Source: Prevotella denticola
GTDB lineage: Bacteria; Bacteroidota; Bacteroidia; Bacteroidales; Bacteroidaceae
Direction of reading: 5' to 3'
DNA length: 64,000 bases
NCBI RefSeq assembly: GCF_900454835.1
Contig: NZ_UGTM01000001.1
Coordinates: forward strand, 496,501 to 560,500
Part shown: positions 26,492-35,429 of the stretch, piece by piece
Position numbering within the stretch: the first letter of the stretch is position 1
Layout of the letters: each line of letters begins with the position of its first letter
Program-made: the position numbers and the translations under genes
Notes under the pieces: generated by a model
What the model was told of the DNA's origin: nothing
Database searches by the model: none
Seen by the model: the letters and a program-made list of their open reading frames with translations, nothing else

Positions 26492-27946
26492 ATGAGTGAA
26501 ATCAGAAATCTTAAGCCGGAAGGTGTTTGGAGAAACTTTGATGATCTGACACAGGTTCCGCGTCCGTCAGGACATCCAGAGAAGGTGCAGAAGTTCTTGC
26601 TGGACTTTGCTGCAAGAGTCGGTGTCGAGGCATACGTGGATGCCGGCGGCAATGTCGTCATGCGCAAGCCTGCCACACCGGGATATGAGAACCGTAAGAC
26701 TGTTCTGTTGCAGGCGCACATGGACATGGTGCCGCAGAAAGCTCCCGACAGCAATCATAACTTCGAGACCGACCCGATCACGACCCATATCGTGGACGGA
26801 TGGGTATATGCCGACAATACGACGCTTGGTGCTGACGACGGTGTAGGCGTTGCGGCCATCATGGCGGTCATGGAGGACAAGAGCCTGAAGCATGGAGCTG
26901 TAGAGGCACTGATTACACGTGACGAGGAGACGGGTATGTTCGGTGTCAACGAAATGCCCGGAGGCGAGCTGCACAGCGACATCCTCATGAATCTCGATTC
27001 GGAAACATGGGGAAAGTTCGTTATCGGTTCTGCCGGCGGTGTCGACATTACATCGACCTTGGAGTACAAGGAGGTTGTCAACGACCAGGAGGCAGCTGTC
27101 AGGGTTACCCTGAAAGGGCTGCGCGGCGGACACTCGGGCCTTGAAATCAACGAGGGACGTGCTAATGCCAACAAGGAAATGGTACGCCTGGTACGCAAGG
27201 CTGTCACCGAACTGGATGCCCGGCTGGCACGCTGGGAAGGAGGCAATATGCGCAATGCCATTCCGTTCAAGGCAGAGGTCGTTCTTGCCTTGCCGCAGAC
27301 CAATGTCGCGGCTCTGAAAGAAATGGTCGCCTGCCAGAAGGCACTCGTCGAGGACGAGTTCAAGGGTATCGAGCCGAACGTGGAATTTTTTGTCGAGGAG
27401 ACAGAAAAGCCCGGAAGCCTTCTTCCAGTGGAAATCCAGGACAACCTCATCGATGCCATCTATGCCTGTCACAATGGAGTATTGCGTATGATCCCGTCTT
27501 ATCCGAATGTGGTAGAGACCTCCTCGAACCTCGCCATCATCGCCATCGACCCGGCCAAGGCCGCCATCAAGATCCTGGCCCGCTCGAGCCGGGAGGATAT
27601 GCGCGACTATATCTCTGCCCAGCTGGAGAGCTGTTTCAACATGGCAGGTATGAAGACGGTCTTCAGCGGACAGTACGGCGGCTGGGACCCGAACCCGGAG
27701 AGCGAGATACTCAACCTTCTGAAGAAAGTCTACAAAGAGCAGAACGGTGAAGAGGGTATTGTGCAGGTAGACCACGCTGGTCTTGAATGTTCAGTTATCC
27801 TTGGCAAGTATCCAGGTATGGATGTTGTTAGTCTTGGTCCAACTCTCCGCAGTCCACATACAGCGAAGGAGCGTCTTGAGATAGCAACTGTTGAGCCATT
27901 CTGGAAACTTCTCGTTCAGACTTTGGAGGAGATTCCTGTAAAGTAA
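26492..27946 (+). CDS. pepD: Aminoacyl-histidine dipeptidase (PepD, M20)
   Basis: 484 aa, M20C metallopeptidase that cleaves dipeptides in the cytosol. Zinc-ligand motifs: LLQAHMDMVPQK (about residues 71-82), TLGADDGVGVA (about 111-121), TRDEETGMFG with the catalytic Glu, MNLDSE, and a late histidine in LRSPHTAKERLE. The last ~170 bp differ in codon use from the rest: before about 27770 most codons end in C or G, after it GTT, CCA, ACT and CTT dominate. I read this as a recombination junction inside the gene that keeps the frame. Confidence 0.93.
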   Translation: MSEIRNLKPEGVWRNFDDLTQVPRPSGHPEKVQKFLLDFAARVGVEAYVDAGGNVVMRKPATPGYENRKTVLLQAHMDMVPQKAPDSNHNFETDPITTHIVDGWVYADNTTLGADDGVGVAAIMAVMEDKSLKHGAVEALITRDEETGMFGVNEMPGGELHSDILMNLDSETWGKFVIGSAGGVDITSTLEYKEVVNDQEAAVRVTLKGLRGGHSGLEINEGRANANKEMVRLVRKAVTELDARLARWEGGNMRNAIPFKAEVVLALPQTNVAALKEMVACQKALVEDEFKGIEPNVEFFVEETEKPGSLLPVEIQDNLIDAIYACHNGVLRMIPSYPNVVETSSNLAIIAIDPAKAAIKILARSSREDMRDYISAQLESCFNMAGMKTVFSGQYGGWDPNPESEILNLLKKVYKEQNGEEGIVQVDHAGLECSVILGKYPGMDVVSLGPTLRSPHTAKERLEIATVEPFWKLLVQTLEEIPVK

Positions 27947-28012
27947 GCTACTGAGGCTGTGATAGAACAGCTGGATAAAGGTAAAATAAAAGAATAGATA
28001 ATAGAACTGCTT

Positions 28013-28052
28013 TCCGTCTTTCTATATGAAGATGGGAAGTAGTTCTTTTTTT
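28013..28052 (+). terminator. Terminator of pepD
   Basis: AGAACTGCTTTCC pairs with GGGAAGTAGTTCT (one mismatch, internal loop extended by TCTT/GAAGA) and is followed by a T run. Confidence 0.85.
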
Positions 28053-28075
28053 ATTTATATTTTTTAAGGCATAAA

Positions 28076-28106
28076 CTTGCAAATTTAAACTTTTTGTTTA
28101 CTTTTG
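28076..28106 (+). promoter_or_regulatory. Promoter of the lipoprotein gene
   Basis: CTTG 28076-28079, 19 bp, TACTTTTG 28099-28106. Confidence 0.65.
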
Positions 28107-28153
28107 TGCAACGAATTATATATCGGTTTTATTACTAATTATATACAAGGAAA

Positions 28154-29032
28154 ATGATGAGAAAATATAGAAAGCTAAGGATTTTTACAGCCTTATTATT
28201 CACCTTTGTGGGTATAGGTATTCTTACCGCTTGTTCAGCTTCGGGAGTTCGGAAAGCTCCTACCGATGCTCAAGTTGAGGGTACATTTGCTGTCCAAGAG
28301 GATAAAACAATGAAGACAGAAGATTACGCTAACGAGAGTGTGATGATGGATACAGTCTATGGAGACTGGCGTGTTCGGATTGATATTATTGATAGTAAGA
28401 CTAAGGTGAAGAATTCTGATGAGTTTGTAAAGAAGATGGTTGTGACGATTTCAAAAGGTGGTAAAGTCTTGTTTGATAGGAAAGTGTTTACACGAGAAGA
28501 CATTTGGAAAGGTGCGGATGAGGAATTTCAGGTTTATACTGCTTTAGTTTCCGACATAACTAACACTTCTGTTTATTTGCCAGTTTCTATCTGTTATCCA
28601 GAAACGGATGATGGTTTTACCTTCTTGTTGGCGTTGTCTAAAGATGGAAGTAGTAAGGTTTATCCTGTTCCTATGGCGTGGGACGAATCAGATATGGTAA
28701 CAGATTTTTACGTAAGATACACCCACGAGTGTCAGCAGAAACCTGTAGATAAGGCTTCACTATTGAAACTTGCCCGAGACTATGGCTCTCCTGCGTTTGT
28801 GGAACAGCTGACAAAGGGAGGGACACAGATTGTCTTTCCTGCAAAGGTGCTTGCTCGAAAGAATATGAAAGTAGTTCCAGAAGCTGAACTTGTGAAGGGT
28901 GGATGTCTGGTAAGATTCTCTACTTCATACGATAATACCCAGCCTTTTGATTCAATACGTGTTGAGTTGAAGAAGCGTTCGGTGAAGAAAGATTACGATT
29001 ATGAGTATATGATAGATAAGGTGATTCACTAA
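28154..29032 (+). CDS. Putative lipoprotein of unknown function
   Basis: 292 aa. The N-terminus has a basic start, a hydrophobic stretch and the lipobox LTAC (Cys at about 27), so the product is a lipoprotein. I recognise no domain. The body is beta-rich and charged, with a YGDWRVRIDI start near residue 69 and a KKDYDYEYMIDKV end. The first two codons are both ATG. GC is clearly lower than in the flanking housekeeping genes and A- and T-ending codons dominate. It belongs to the low-GC tract that begins inside pepD. Confidence 0.75.
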   Translation: MMRKYRKLRIFTALLFTFVGIGILTACSASGVRKAPTDAQVEGTFAVQEDKTMKTEDYANESVMMDTVYGDWRVRIDIIDSKTKVKNSDEFVKKMVVTISKGGKVLFDRKVFTREDIWKGADEEFQVYTALVSDITNTSVYLPVSICYPETDDGFTFLLALSKDGSSKVYPVPMAWDESDMVTDFYVRYTHECQQKPVDKASLLKLARDYGSPAFVEQLTKGGTQIVFPAKVLARKNMKVVPEAELVKGGCLVRFSTSYDNTQPFDSIRVELKKRSVKKDYDYEYMIDKVIH

Positions 29033-29053
29033 TTTCTCAGTGTTTGTAAACAC

Positions 29054-29092
29054 AAAGCAGGGGCGCACGATACGTACGTCCCTGCTTTTGTT
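29054..29092. terminator. Bidirectional terminator between convergent lipoprotein and barrel genes
   Basis: AAAGCAGGG and CCCTGCTTT arms with A-rich and T-rich outer flanks; works in both directions. Confidence 0.8.
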
Positions 29093-29108
29093 ATTATCTG
29101 TTTCTTAA

Positions 29109-29738
29109 TTAAAATGCCCAACCGAAGCCGAGGTATGGATAGAAGAACGCTTTCTTAACTGCATTCTTCTCCCCAATAGTAAAAGAAGGACTGAAACCTG
29201 CACGGAACAGGAAACCCTTGTTAGATACGTGACGATAGCCGATGTTTCCAAAGATATAGTAGCCGAATTTGTTACGACTCTCATTGTAAGCCAGCCAGGT
29301 CTTTGTTCCTTCTGGAGTGTTATACTCTCCCACAGCATGCTTCTGTTGGTCAGCTGACAACGAAGACTTCGGACCATCTACAGACTCCACAAAGATACCG
29401 TGTATATTGTATATACCCACACTTGTACCTACACCAACCTCAAGGTTGTTCTTTTGGCTACCCAAGAGATAGTTAACTTCCAATGGTACAGCATAGCCAC
29501 GTACGTCTGAACCTTCCCAGAATATGCTGGAATTATGACCATAACCGAAGCTCAATCCGGCTCTCCATCCAAAGCGTGTGTGGTCGTTGAAACGTGCATC
29601 ATAGTTGATACCTGCAAGGTTTGATGCGCCCAATAGCTCCAAGTAAACGGCTTTGTCCTTTTCTAATCCGCTAGATTCCTGTGCCATAGCCACAGTTTGT
29701 AAGCCGAGGAATAGTGCAAAAATTAGTAATTTCTTCAT
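29109..29738 (-). CDS. Small outer-membrane beta-barrel protein
   Basis: 209 aa with a signal peptide (MKKLLIFALFLGLQTVAMAQ). The body has alternating aromatic/polar strands (AVYLELLGASNLAGINYDAR, GWRAGLSFGYG) and ends in GFGWAF, the usual terminal aromatic of barrels. Function unknown. Convergent with the lipoprotein and in the same low-GC tract, so the two probably arrived together. Confidence 0.75.
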   Translation of the reverse strand: MKKLLIFALFLGLQTVAMAQESSGLEKDKAVYLELLGASNLAGINYDARFNDHTRFGWRAGLSFGYGHNSSIFWEGSDVRGYAVPLEVNYLLGSQKNNLEVGVGTSVGIYNIHGIFVESVDGPKSSLSADQQKHAVGEYNTPEGTKTWLAYNESRNKFGYYIFGNIGYRHVSNKGFLFRAGFSPSFTIGEKNAVKKAFFYPYLGFGWAF

Positions 29739-29948
29739 TCTTTTATTTATATATGATTATTTGTTACAAAGGTATAAAAAAACTAACAGCAACAAAGAAT
29801 TTGTTAAGGTTTTATAGAAATGGGATAAGTATATTGTCGTTGTGTGATTTTTTATAGATGTAGAGGGAGTTGGTAAGGATGTTTATCATTGTATATTTTG
29901 TAATAATATTTCACATCCTCTGTTTTTGTTGATGCTCAATTGGCTTCT

Positions 29949-30029
29949 AAAAGACGCTCTTTTAGCTTGCAAAAGGTGCCCTTTTGAGGTCTTACTAACG
30001 CCCTTTTGAAGTCCAATTAGGCACCTTTT
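29949..30029. repeat. Four-unit 22-bp array, copy E (AAAAG/CTTTT type)
   Basis: Units at 29949, 29971, 29993 and 30015, exactly 22 bp apart. Units 1 and 2 are palindromes AAAAGACGCTCTTTT and AAAAGGTGCCCTTTT; units 3 and 4 keep the right arm (CGCCCTTTT, GGCACCTTTT). The second half is roughly the reverse complement of the first. It lies in the low-GC tract. The rest of 29739-30196 is AT-rich with no gene seen. Confidence 0.8.
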
Positions 30030-30196
30030 ACATTGGTGTTTTGTAATCGATTGATTTGTTGATAGTTATAGATGTGTTTGAAAAAGGGTGTTTCTGCCCT
30101 TTTTAGACAACGTAACATGAGCTTTTTGTAATAATATTTCGCAGGCTTTGTGCGAATGACCGATTTGGATTTAAGTCAAGATAATGAGCTGTTTTT

Positions 30197-30268
30197 ATAT
30201 AAGAATGCACGACTCTTACATCCGTTTATAATTATTATTAGCGGAGTAGGAGTCGTGCATTCCTATAT
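30197..30268. other. Long near-perfect hairpin
   Basis: GAATGCACGACTC (30203-30215) pairs perfectly with GAGTCGTGCATTC (30250-30262); pairing continues inward (TACATCCG with CGGAGTA, imperfect) and outward (TATA). The central TTATAATTATTATTA is itself nearly symmetric. A short open frame across it (30150-30338) is not convincing as a gene. Could be a terminator, a transposon remnant or an RNA. Confidence 0.55.
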
Positions 30269-30356
30269 TTTTACAATAACCTTTGTTGCAATGTCAGTGG
30301 GATATAGCCTTTGTTATGCTGTCTATCAGTTTGTTTAAACCTATCAGACAACGATT

Positions 30357-30779
30357 TTAGAATGTTTCATCCTCATCATCGTCCTCATCAAAACCGAATA
30401 GGGCAGGGTCGACGAAGGCATCCATCTGACGGCGGTCCTTCTTAGTTGGGCGTCCTGTTCCACGTGCTCTGTCGACGAAGCCGCTGATACGGCTCATCTC
30501 CAGCAGCTCGTACTGCTTGGCCTCGGTTACGTTCTCATAGACTTCCGGGATGAATTTGGCACCCACCCTTTGCTCGATTGTCTTCAGCACTTTAAAGGAA
30601 TAGGTAACGGGCGGTTTCTTTACATTCACCACTTCGCCCGCCTTTATCGTGTGAGAAGGCTTTACATTCACGCCTTTTATGGTGACCCGTCCGTTCTTAC
30701 AGGCATCCGCTGCGATGGAGCGTGTCTTGAAGATGCGGGCTGCCCACAGCCATTTGTCTATTCTTGCAATGTCATTCAT
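30357..30779 (-). CDS. S4-domain RNA-binding protein (Hsp15-like)
   Basis: 140 aa. The S4 fold covers residues 1-60 (RIDKWLWAARIFKTRSIAADA, RVTIKGVNVKPSHTIKAGEVV), as in Hsp15/YrfH heat-shock proteins that bind free 50S subunits with stuck nascent chains. A basic middle and an acidic tail (FDEDDDEDETF) follow. The stop is 33 bp before the pth stop region boundary on the same strand, in an rplY-pth-S4 order. The 3' end, about the last 40-60 bp, is where the low-GC tract seems to stop. Confidence 0.88.
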   Translation of the reverse strand: MNDIARIDKWLWAARIFKTRSIAADACKNGRVTIKGVNVKPSHTIKAGEVVNVKKPPVTYSFKVLKTIEQRVGAKFIPEVYENVTEAKQYELLEMSRISGFVDRARGTGRPTKKDRRQMDAFVDPALFGFDEDDDEDETF

Positions 30780-30812
30780 CGTTCCGTCCTGTTTTTGTAA
30801 GAATGCCGGGTG

Positions 30813-31385
30813 TTATTTCTTTCCGAGTTTGTTAAACTGGTTCATCGTGATGTCGATGCCGGCAAGCACAAAGCTCTTGATGATGTCTATGCTCAGGTCG
30901 ATGGACGGCTGGAGTACTTTCATTTCCTCGTCAGAGTAATGCCCCAATACCCAGTCGACCTGTCCGCCCCGTGGATAGTCGTTGCCGACTCCCATCCGCA
31001 GGCGGGCATAGTCCTGTCCGATGAGCTGCTGGATGTGCCCGAGGCCGTTGTGTCCGCCGTTTGAACCGCTTCCCTTCAGGCGGAAAGCACCCAGCGGAAG
31101 TGCCACGTCGTCCGATACGACCAGCAGCCGGCTCTGGTCGATATGTTCCTTGTTGAGCCAGTAGCGCACGGCATTCCCCGAAAGATTCATGAAGGTGGTG
31201 GGCTTCAGGAGAATGACCTTTCGCCCCTTTACGGTTGTCTCGGCTACGAATCCGTATCGTTTGTCCTCAAAAACAATATTGGACGCTTTCGCAAAAGCGT
31301 CCAATACCATATATCCTGTGTTGTGCCGGGTTCCCTCGTACGTTTGTCCGGGGTTGCCCAGTCCACAGATCAGATACTTGTCCAA
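30813..31385 (-). CDS. pth: Peptidyl-tRNA hydrolase
   Basis: 190 aa. Pth frees tRNA from peptidyl-tRNA that dropped off ribosomes. CGLGNPGQTYEGTRHNTGYMVLD holds the catalytic His (about residue 22); KPTTFMNLSGNAV, VVSDDVALPLG and GSNGGHNGLGHI follow, all standard. It lies 30 bp downstream of rplY, in the usual rplY-pth pairing. Confidence 0.95.
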   Translation of the reverse strand: MDKYLICGLGNPGQTYEGTRHNTGYMVLDAFAKASNIVFEDKRYGFVAETTVKGRKVILLKPTTFMNLSGNAVRYWLNKEHIDQSRLLVVSDDVALPLGAFRLKGSGSNGGHNGLGHIQQLIGQDYARLRMGVGNDYPRGGQVDWVLGHYSDEEMKVLQPSIDLSIDIIKSFVLAGIDITMNQFNKLGKK

Positions 31386-31415
31386 TGTTCTGTTGTTATG
31401 GGTTTGCCAGACTGA

Positions 31416-32030
31416 TTACTCGGCTGCAGCTGCAGGTTCTTCCTCAGCGGCTGCAGCAGCCTGGATGGAGTTACGTGTTGCCTTGATAGAGCATACGACA
31501 ACCTCTTTCGGGGTAACCAGCTCGAGACCCTCGAAGCTCAGTTCGCCCACCTTGATGCTCTTGCCGAGGCGGAGATCCGTCACGTTGATGTCGAGGTGCT
31601 CCGGAATCTGCTGGTAAGGAGCCTTGACATTGATCTTGCGGATGGACATATTCATGCGGCCACCGTCGCGGACACCCTGTGCCAGGCCGACGAGCTTCAC
31701 GGGAACGCCGATGGTGATAGGCTTCTGGTCGTTGACCTCGTAGAAGTCTACGTGGAGCAGTGCGTCTGTTACCGGATGGAACTGAAGCTCCTTGAGGACA
31801 GCCGTGTGGGATTCGCCGTCGATGACCAGCTCTACGACGTAGATGTGCGGTGTGTAAACCAGTTTGCGCAGTTCTGCCATGGAAGCAGTGAATGACAATG
31901 CTACCGGCTTGCCGTCCTTGCGTGCCTCGCCATAGAGGTTACAGGGAACAAGACCCTCTTTGCGGACCAGCTTTGAAGCTTTCTTTCCAAGGTCTGTACG
32001 CTTCTGACCTGTTACTTTAATTTCCTTCAT
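31416..32030 (-). CDS. rplY: Ribosomal protein L25/general stress protein Ctc
   Basis: 204 aa, the long two-domain (TL5/Ctc) form: N-terminal 5S-rRNA-binding domain (KASKLVRKEGLVPCNLYG, HPVTDALLHVDFYEV) and a C-terminal domain (VPVKLVGLAQGVRDGG). The C-terminal tail is Ala/Glu repeat (AAAAEEEPAAAAE). It has its own promoter at 32152-32183 and leads the rplY-pth-S4 group. Confidence 0.93.
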   Translation of the reverse strand: MKEIKVTGQKRTDLGKKASKLVRKEGLVPCNLYGEARKDGKPVALSFTASMAELRKLVYTPHIYVVELVIDGESHTAVLKELQFHPVTDALLHVDFYEVNDQKPITIGVPVKLVGLAQGVRDGGRMNMSIRKINVKAPYQQIPEHLDINVTDLRLGKSIKVGELSFEGLELVTPKEVVVCSIKATRNSIQAAAAAEEEPAAAAE

Positions 32031-32151
32031 AATTTTGTGTTACTCTAAATTAATATGAACTTTAATTCGCCATCACACACTGAGAGATCAAGGAATTGGA
32101 AATCCGGCGGAGTGTTCACAATTTTCAATCCTCAATTTGCAAAAAGCGCTG

Positions 32152-32183
32152 CAAAGTTACCTCTTTTCGCTGGATTGACCAAG
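32152..32183 (-). promoter_or_regulatory. Promoter of rplY
   Basis: Minus strand CTTG (complement of 32180-32183), 20 bp, TAACTTTG (complement of 32152-32159). Confidence 0.65.
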
Positions 32184-32218
32184 TATTGTCTTAAAAAACA
32201 TAGAAAAAGACGGTATTG

Positions 32219-32250
32219 TTTGCACGTACGGAGGAAAATTCATACATTTG
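32219..32250 (+). promoter_or_regulatory. Promoter of the nusB-yajC-ybbR-coaE group
   Basis: TTTG 32219-32222, 20 bp, TACATTTG 32243-32250, 44 bp before the nusB ATG. Confidence 0.75.
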
Positions 32251-32294
32251 CAAAGTAAAGTATTCAATACGAAACACAATCTTTAGAACAGACA

Positions 32295-33374
32295 ATGATC
32301 AATAGGGAATTAATAAGAATCAAGATTGTCCAGTTAACCTACGCATACTATCAGAACGGTAACAGGAATATGGACAATGCTGAGAAGGAGCTTCTTTTCA
32401 GCTTGGCGAAAGCGTACGACCTTTATAATTACCTTCTGGCTTTAATCGTATCTGTCACACAGGAAGAACGCCATCGTGTGGAGATTGCCGCCAGTCGTGC
32501 TGTACGTGAAGGAACGGAGGCTCCTTCATCACGCTTCGCCAACAACAGGTTCGCCGTACAGCTGGAAGAGAATAAACAGCTCAACCTCTTCATGGAGACC
32601 CAGAAGCGTCGCTGGGAAGATGATATGGAGGCTGTACGTAAACTCTGCGATCAGGTCGAGCAGAGCACCATTTACCAGGAGTATATGGGCAGCGAAGAAG
32701 ATTCCTACGAAGCGGATCGTGAAGTGTGGCGCAAGATCTACCGTACGCTGATTCAGGAGAATCCAGATCTGGATGCCGTTCTGGAAGAGAAGAGTCTCTA
32801 TTGGAATGACGACAAGGAGGTGGTTGACACTTTCGTCATCAAGACCATCAAACGTTTCGATCCAGCCAACAAGGAAGACCAGGAACTGCTGCCGGAATAC
32901 CGTGACGAGGAAGACCGTGATTTTGCCGTCAAGCTCTTCCGGGCTACGATTCTCAATGCTGACGACTATCAGCACTATATGAGCGAGTCGAGCCGTAACT
33001 GGGATTTCTCCCGTCTGGCCTATATGGATGTCATCATCATGCAGATTGCCATTGCCGAGATGCTCACGTTCCCTAACATCCCGGTGACAGTTACCATCAA
33101 CGAGTATGTCGACCTCGCCAAACTGTACAGTACGCCGCGCAGCGGCGGATATATCAACGGTATGCTCGATACCATCGCCCGTCATCTTATCCAGACCGGT
33201 AAGATGATGAAGACCATGCCGGAGCCTCGTCCACGCCGTCCGTATAACGACCGACAGGCCGACAGGACTCCGCGTCGTGAGGGGCGCCGCCCTACGATTG
33301 CGCAGACTTCTGCCCAGCGTGTCGCCGCCCGTGAGCAGACAGAGGATGCCGGCAATAATGATCAGGTGGAATAG
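32295..33374 (+). CDS. nusB: NusB transcription antitermination factor, long Bacteroidota form
   Basis: 359 aa, against about 140 for classical NusB. NusB with S10 binds boxA RNA and supports rRNA antitermination. The recognisable NusB half is C-terminal (FAVKLFRATILN, WDFSRLAYMDVIIMQIAIAEMLTFPNIPVTVTINEYVDLAKLYSTPRSGGYINGMLD compressed here as family blocks). The N-terminal ~200 residues begin NRELIRIKIVQLTYAYYQNG, and the last ~45 residues are a basic Arg/Pro tail. First gene of a run typical for Bacteroidales. Confidence 0.9.
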   Translation: MINRELIRIKIVQLTYAYYQNGNRNMDNAEKELLFSLAKAYDLYNYLLALIVSVTQEERHRVEIAASRAVREGTEAPSSRFANNRFAVQLEENKQLNLFMETQKRRWEDDMEAVRKLCDQVEQSTIYQEYMGSEEDSYEADREVWRKIYRTLIQENPDLDAVLEEKSLYWNDDKEVVDTFVIKTIKRFDPANKEDQELLPEYRDEEDRDFAVKLFRATILNADDYQHYMSESSRNWDFSRLAYMDVIIMQIAIAEMLTFPNIPVTVTINEYVDLAKLYSTPRSGGYINGMLDTIARHLIQTGKMMKTMPEPRPRRPYNDRQADRTPRREGRRPTIAQTSAQRVAAREQTEDAGNNDQVE

Positions 33375-33468
33375 AGTGTGATGATCTTTCGCTTATAATC
33401 GCTTATAGTCACATATAGCCTCTCGTCACCGCCCCTCACCGAAAAGAAAACATAATAACTGATAAACA

Positions 33469-33798
33469 ATGAATACAGCTCTTATCCTCGCAGCCCAGGC
33501 TGCAGGTCAAGGCAGCCCGATGCCTATGATTATCATGATGGTTGCAATCTTCGCCATCATGTGGTTTCTCATGATCCGTCCGCAACAGAAGAAGCAGAAG
33601 GAAATCCGTGCATTCCAGAATGCCCTTTCTGCCGGCGACACTGTCGTGACCGGAGGCGGTATCTATGGAACGGTAAAGCACATCGATATGACTACCAACA
33701 AGGTAGATGTTGAGATTGCACGGGGTGTTGTCATCACTGTTGACAAGAGTTACGTCTTTGCAAGTGTGCAGGCTTCTCAGCAGAACCAGAGTAAGTAA
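33469..33798 (+). CDS. yajC: Preprotein translocase accessory subunit YajC
   Basis: 109 aa. YajC sits with SecDF at the Sec translocon. One N-terminal membrane segment (IIMMVAIFAIMWFLMI, about residues 21-36), then RPQQKKQKE and the small domain AGDTVVTGGGIYGTVKHID. Start chosen at the ATG at 33469. Between nusB and ybbR, 94 bp after nusB. Confidence 0.94.
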   Translation: MNTALILAAQAAGQGSPMPMIIMMVAIFAIMWFLMIRPQQKKQKEIRAFQNALSAGDTVVTGGGIYGTVKHIDMTTNKVDVEIARGVVITVDKSYVFASVQASQQNQSK

Positions 33799-33831
33799 GC
33801 CTTATAGACAAGTAAAGGAGCAAGGCATTTG

Positions 33832-34842
33832 ATGAGAAAAGGAAGGCCGTTTCATACATTCAGCATCTTCAGAAACTTCTTGTCGAGAATAATCAGCAAG
33901 GAGTTTCTGATTTTTTTGTTCTTCCTGGTGTTGAGCGGTGCGTTCTGGCTGGTTATGACACTGAACGAGACGTATGAGCGGGAATTCAGCATCCCACTCC
34001 GTATGGCCGATGTGCCTCGTAATGTGGTCATTACCAGCAGTCCGGACTCTGTTGTCCGCTTTACCGTCCGTGACAAAGGGTATCTGATTGCCGCTTATGG
34101 GCTTGAAGATGCTTTCCGACCTGTCTTCGCTGATTACCGGATCTATACTGACGGACGAGGAAGAGGAGAAATTTCTCCGGCCGACATACAGCGGCAGATT
34201 TATCTCCAGCTGTCTAAAAGTTCGAAGATCACTTCGGTCAAGAACGGCAAGTTCTCTTTCTCTTTCAATTTCGGCCGACACAAGAAAGTGCCTGTCCGAC
34301 TGTTGGGGACCGTCACGCCAGGAAACAACTATTATCTTGCTCATGTCGAGTTTATCCCCGACAGCGTGCAGGTATATGCCGCGCGTGGTGTGCTGGACAG
34401 TATCCAGACGGTTTATACAGAGCGGCAGCACGTCAGCAATTTCACTGACATCAAGGAACTGACGGTGAACCTCCGTAAGTTCGCCGATGCCAAGTGCATT
34501 CCTGCCAGGGTGAAGATGAGGCTCTATCCCGATGTGCTCACTGAAGAGAGCGTCGAAGTGCCTATTGAGGCTATCAATATGCCGGCGGACAAGGTCCTGC
34601 GAACCTTTCCGGGAAAGGTACGTGTGAATTTCGTCGTCGGTGCCTACCGGCTGCGTACAATGCCGAAGAATGCCGAGACAAGGGAACTGCTGCCGACGGG
34701 CTTCCGGGTCGTCGTCAACTATAAGGAGGTCGAAGAACATCCTGCAGACAAGTGTCATGTCTATGTCCTTGTTTCCCCCAACGGTGTGCGCAATGTACGT
34801 CCGGCACTCACCACGGTTGATTATCTCATAGAACAGCGATGA
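33832..34842 (+). CDS. YbbR/CdaR-like domain protein
   Basis: 336 aa from the ATG at 33832; AAAGGAG lies 12-16 bp upstream, and a TTG three bases earlier is less likely. One N-terminal membrane anchor (FLIFLFFLVLSGAFWLVM) and extracytoplasmic YbbR-like repeats (about residues 40-310). In Firmicutes such proteins (CdaR) regulate the diadenylate cyclase CdaA; in Bacteroidota the role is not established. It overlaps coaE by 4 bp (ATGA). Confidence 0.78.
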   Translation: MRKGRPFHTFSIFRNFLSRIISKEFLIFLFFLVLSGAFWLVMTLNETYEREFSIPLRMADVPRNVVITSSPDSVVRFTVRDKGYLIAAYGLEDAFRPVFADYRIYTDGRGRGEISPADIQRQIYLQLSKSSKITSVKNGKFSFSFNFGRHKKVPVRLLGTVTPGNNYYLAHVEFIPDSVQVYAARGVLDSIQTVYTERQHVSNFTDIKELTVNLRKFADAKCIPARVKMRLYPDVLTEESVEVPIEAINMPADKVLRTFPGKVRVNFVVGAYRLRTMPKNAETRELLPTGFRVVVNYKEVEEHPADKCHVYVLVSPNGVRNVRPALTTVDYLIEQR

Positions 34843-35402
34843 TTGTTGCATTGACAGGAGGAATAGGCAGCGGGAAATCCTATGTCTGTCGGCTTCTGGC
34901 CGAACGTGGCATTGCGGTCTACGACTGTGATGCCCATGCCAAGGAACTGATGCGCACGTCTCCTCCGCTTCGGCAGCAGCTGAAAGAACTTGTCGGTGAC
35001 AGCGTGTTCCGTAACGGTATTCTACAGAAATCGGTTCTTGCCGAGTTTCTCCTCCGCAGCGACCGCCATGTGCAGGCTGTCAATGCCGTGATACATCCAG
35101 CCGTGGCCTGCGACTTCGAGCAGTCCGGACTGTCATGGCTTGAGAGTGCCATTCTCTTTGACAGCGGTTTCGACCGCCGTACGCATATAGACAAGGTGGT
35201 ATGCGTGACGGCTCCTGCTGAGGTTCGCATCCGAAGGGTGATGGAGCGCGACGGAATCAGCAGGGAGAAAGCCCTCGAGTGGATGGCACGGCAGCTTCCG
35301 CAGGAGGATGTTCTCCGCCGCAGCGATTACGAAATCGTCAACGACGGCGTGTGTCTCCTTGCTCCGCAGGTAGACCGGCTGCTGTCTTTCATTTCAGAAT
35401 AA
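34839..35402 (+). CDS. coaE: Dephospho-CoA kinase
   Basis: 187 aa. CoaE phosphorylates dephospho-CoA to CoA in the last step of CoA synthesis. P-loop ALTGGIGSGKSYV (about residues 4-16), YDCDAHAKELM, the NAVIHPAV block and the LID arginines RIRRVMERDG are seen. Start overlaps the ybbR-like stop, so translational coupling is likely. Confidence 0.95.
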   Translation: MIVALTGGIGSGKSYVCRLLAERGIAVYDCDAHAKELMRTSPPLRQQLKELVGDSVFRNGILQKSVLAEFLLRSDRHVQAVNAVIHPAVACDFEQSGLSWLESAILFDSGFDRRTHIDKVVCVTAPAEVRIRRVMERDGISREKALEWMARQLPQEDVLRRSDYEIVNDGVCLLAPQVDRLLSFISE

Positions 35403-35429
35403 GTAAATCACAAACAAGATTATATCAAA

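Noticed and set aside
26567-27775. 402-codon minus-strand frame opposite pepD
   Set aside because: Shadow. It does end close to the point where pepD codon use changes, which supports the junction but does not make a gene.
30150-30338. 62-codon frame across the long hairpin
   Set aside because: Its codons are the palindrome itself; no ribosome site or similarity.
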